DNA from: Clostridia bacterium
Lineage (GTDB): Bacteria; Bacillota; Clostridia; Oscillospirales; CAG-272
Direction: 5' to 3'
Assembly (NCBI GenBank): GCA_017463865.1
Contig: JAFTOI010000040.1
Location: forward strand, 42,740-106,739
Length of the DNA: 64,000 nt
This document shows positions 63,109 through 64,000 of the stretch, piece by piece. Made by a program: the position numbers and the translations under genes. Every line of letters starts with the position of its first letter. The stretch's first letter is position 1. Under the pieces are notes generated by a model. The model worked only from the letters and a program-made list of their open reading frames with translations. It searched no databases and was not told where the DNA came from.

Positions 63109-64000
63109 TTACTTAACGTCGCAGGCGTAGAGCCGCACGCTGTCTGCGCCCCAGGTTTCGTGGAACTGCACGGTAATGGTGTTGGCTGTAACGTTCAGTG
63201 GGAGCTTGACGAGGGAGTGGTAGTTTTCGTTCACTTCGGCGACCGGTTGGCCGTCGGCGAGGACGGTGAAGCGGCGAACAAGGGGAGCGGCAACTTTCAA
63301 CGGGACAAAATCCTTACCGGTGTGAATGCGCTGTGCGAAAACCTGCATCTTCTTATTTGGGCTGATCGATCTGCGGGAGAAATCGGGATCAAAAACGAGG
63401 CGCAGCTCCTGCACGGTCTCGGGGGCATCAAAGGTGAAGGTCAGCTCACCGCCGACCGGCAGGGTCGCGGCGTGGTCTGCGTCATCGCGAGGACGCTCAA
63501 TACCATCCTGAAGCAGAGCCAGCTCGGCTTCGGGCAGATTGATGGCGGCCTTTCGGGTCAGCGCAGGCATCTGGCGGGCCAAGCCGGGAAGGAAGCAGTT
63601 GTTCTCCATCAGGCGGGCCTGCAGCTCGGGAATGTACTTCGGATAGATATCAGCGGGATCCACCGACTCACGGCAGGCAATGGCTGCAGCCGAACCCATG
63701 GCTTGGCCGATCAGGGCGCAGGTGGCCATGACACGGGTCGAGGACATGGCGGCGTGGGTGGCGCTGATGTTGCGGCCGGCGACGAAGAGATTGGAGATGT
63801 CGGCCGAGTACATGACGCGGTAGGGAATACCGTAGGGCGAGGGCACCTTGTACAGGATAGAGGGCTCCTCCTTGGCTTCGGTCATGCGGATGCCGCAGGG
63901 GTTGTGGTCGTCCATCGGCCAGCCGCCGAAGGCGACGACGTCGTCGAACTTGCCGCCGGCTTCGATGTCGCTCTGGGTCAGCATGATGCCGCCCTCGTAA
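63109..64000 (-). CDS. FAD-dependent oxidoreductase, C-terminal part (runs off the window)
   Basis: The last 297 residues of a protein paralogous to that at 51548: GGKFDDVVAFGGWPMDDHNP, YGIPYRVMYSADISNLFVAGRN, and HAAMSSTRVMATCAL. The start and the FAD Gly motif lie outside the window. The C-terminal beta domain is kept. The relic of a transposase directly follows its stop codon, so the end of this gene may mark an insertion edge. Confidence 0.85.
   Translation of the reverse strand, partial: YEGGIMLTQSDIEAGGKFDDVVAFGGWPMDDHNPCGIRMTEAKEEPSILYKVPSPYGIPYRVMYSADISNLFVAGRNISATHAAMSSTRVMATCALIGQAMGSAAAIACRESVDPADIYPKYIPELQARLMENNCFLPGLARQMPALTRKAAINLPEAELALLQDGIERPRDDADHAATLPVGGELTFTFDAPETVQELRLVFDPDFSRRSISPNKKMQVFAQRIHTGKDFVPLKVAAPLVRRFTVLADGQPVAEVNENYHSLVKLPLNVTANTITVQFHETWGADSVRLYACDVK

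Noticed and set aside
1-64000. tRNA, rRNA, tmRNA or replication-origin genes
   Set aside because: No cloverleaf with a CCA-type end, rRNA core sequence or DnaA-box cluster was noticed in a read-through; a tRNAscan/Infernal run would settle it.

Overview
The window looks like chromosomal DNA of a GC-rich, anaerobic, Gram-positive gut bacterium of the class Clostridia, most like the Oscillospirales/Ruminococcaceae. This is inferred from gene content, not from a marker-gene comparison. Supporting signs are strong AGGAGG ribosome sites, TTGACA-17-TATAAT promoters, intrinsic terminators, T-box and cobalamin riboswitch control, many lipoproteins with Thr/Ala-rich linkers after the lipobox, a tiny Cys/Gly-rich hydrophobic protein of the kind found in sporulating Firmicutes, and methylglyoxal synthase beside a MinD-like ATPase. 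No rRNA, tRNA or CRISPR array was seen.

Layout. 1-6 kb: a truncated lipoprotein gene, a secreted glycerophosphodiesterase, a purN / KDPG-type aldolase / glycerol-dehydrogenase-like operon, and a GatY-GatD-like pair. 6-10 kb: a B12 block with a cobalamin riboswitch, a DUF4430 lipoprotein and an ECF substrate-binding membrane protein, behind a B12-dependent methionine synthase. 10-14.6 kb: small conserved proteins, a sugar isomerase-like TIM barrel, and two paralogous lipoproteins, one frameshifted. 14.7-16.9 kb: an AT-rich island (secreted C39-like peptidase plus a lipoprotein) bounded by a 35-bp near-perfect direct repeat. 17-25.3 kb: a HAD phosphatase, a heterodimeric ABC exporter, a spacer built of nested palindromes, and a T-box-controlled peptidyl-prolyl isomerase/thrS unit. 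25-33.8 kb: minD-mgsA-lipoprotein-oxidoreductase, glyA, a polytopic membrane protein, and a GNAT/phosphorylase pair. 33.9-41.9 kb: an XRE-cupin-acyl-CoA synthetase fusion under a T-box-like leader, secG-rnr, and two COG0523 GTPases. 42.1-43.4 kb: an intact IS3-family element inside a terminator loop. 43.4-50.2 kb: an operon for a carbohydrate-binding surface protein, a solute-binding protein, a glycerophosphodiesterase, glycerol-1-phosphate dehydrogenase, AraD and a UlaE-like epimerase, divergent from a DeoR regulator. 51.5-64 kb: sugar-type catabolic clusters with FAD oxidoreductases, two AraC regulators, orphan solute-binding proteins and an ADP-ribosylglycohydrolase, plus IS relics.

How it fits together. 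Much of the accessory content points to uptake and breakdown of glycosides, sugar phosphates and glycerophosphodiesters. The solute-binding proteins have no permeases beside them, so they probably share a transporter encoded elsewhere. The most distinctive signals are in intergenic DNA: (i) a hairpin repeat that follows stop codons directly and always in the same orientation (four copies); (ii) terminators whose loop or stem carries the TTGACA -35 box of the next promoter (four copies); (iii) an IS3 element inserted in a terminator loop, with a covarying hairpin over its own ribosome site; (iv) the direct-repeat-bounded AT-rich island; and (v) a 20-bp tandem duplication that rewrote the end of araD.
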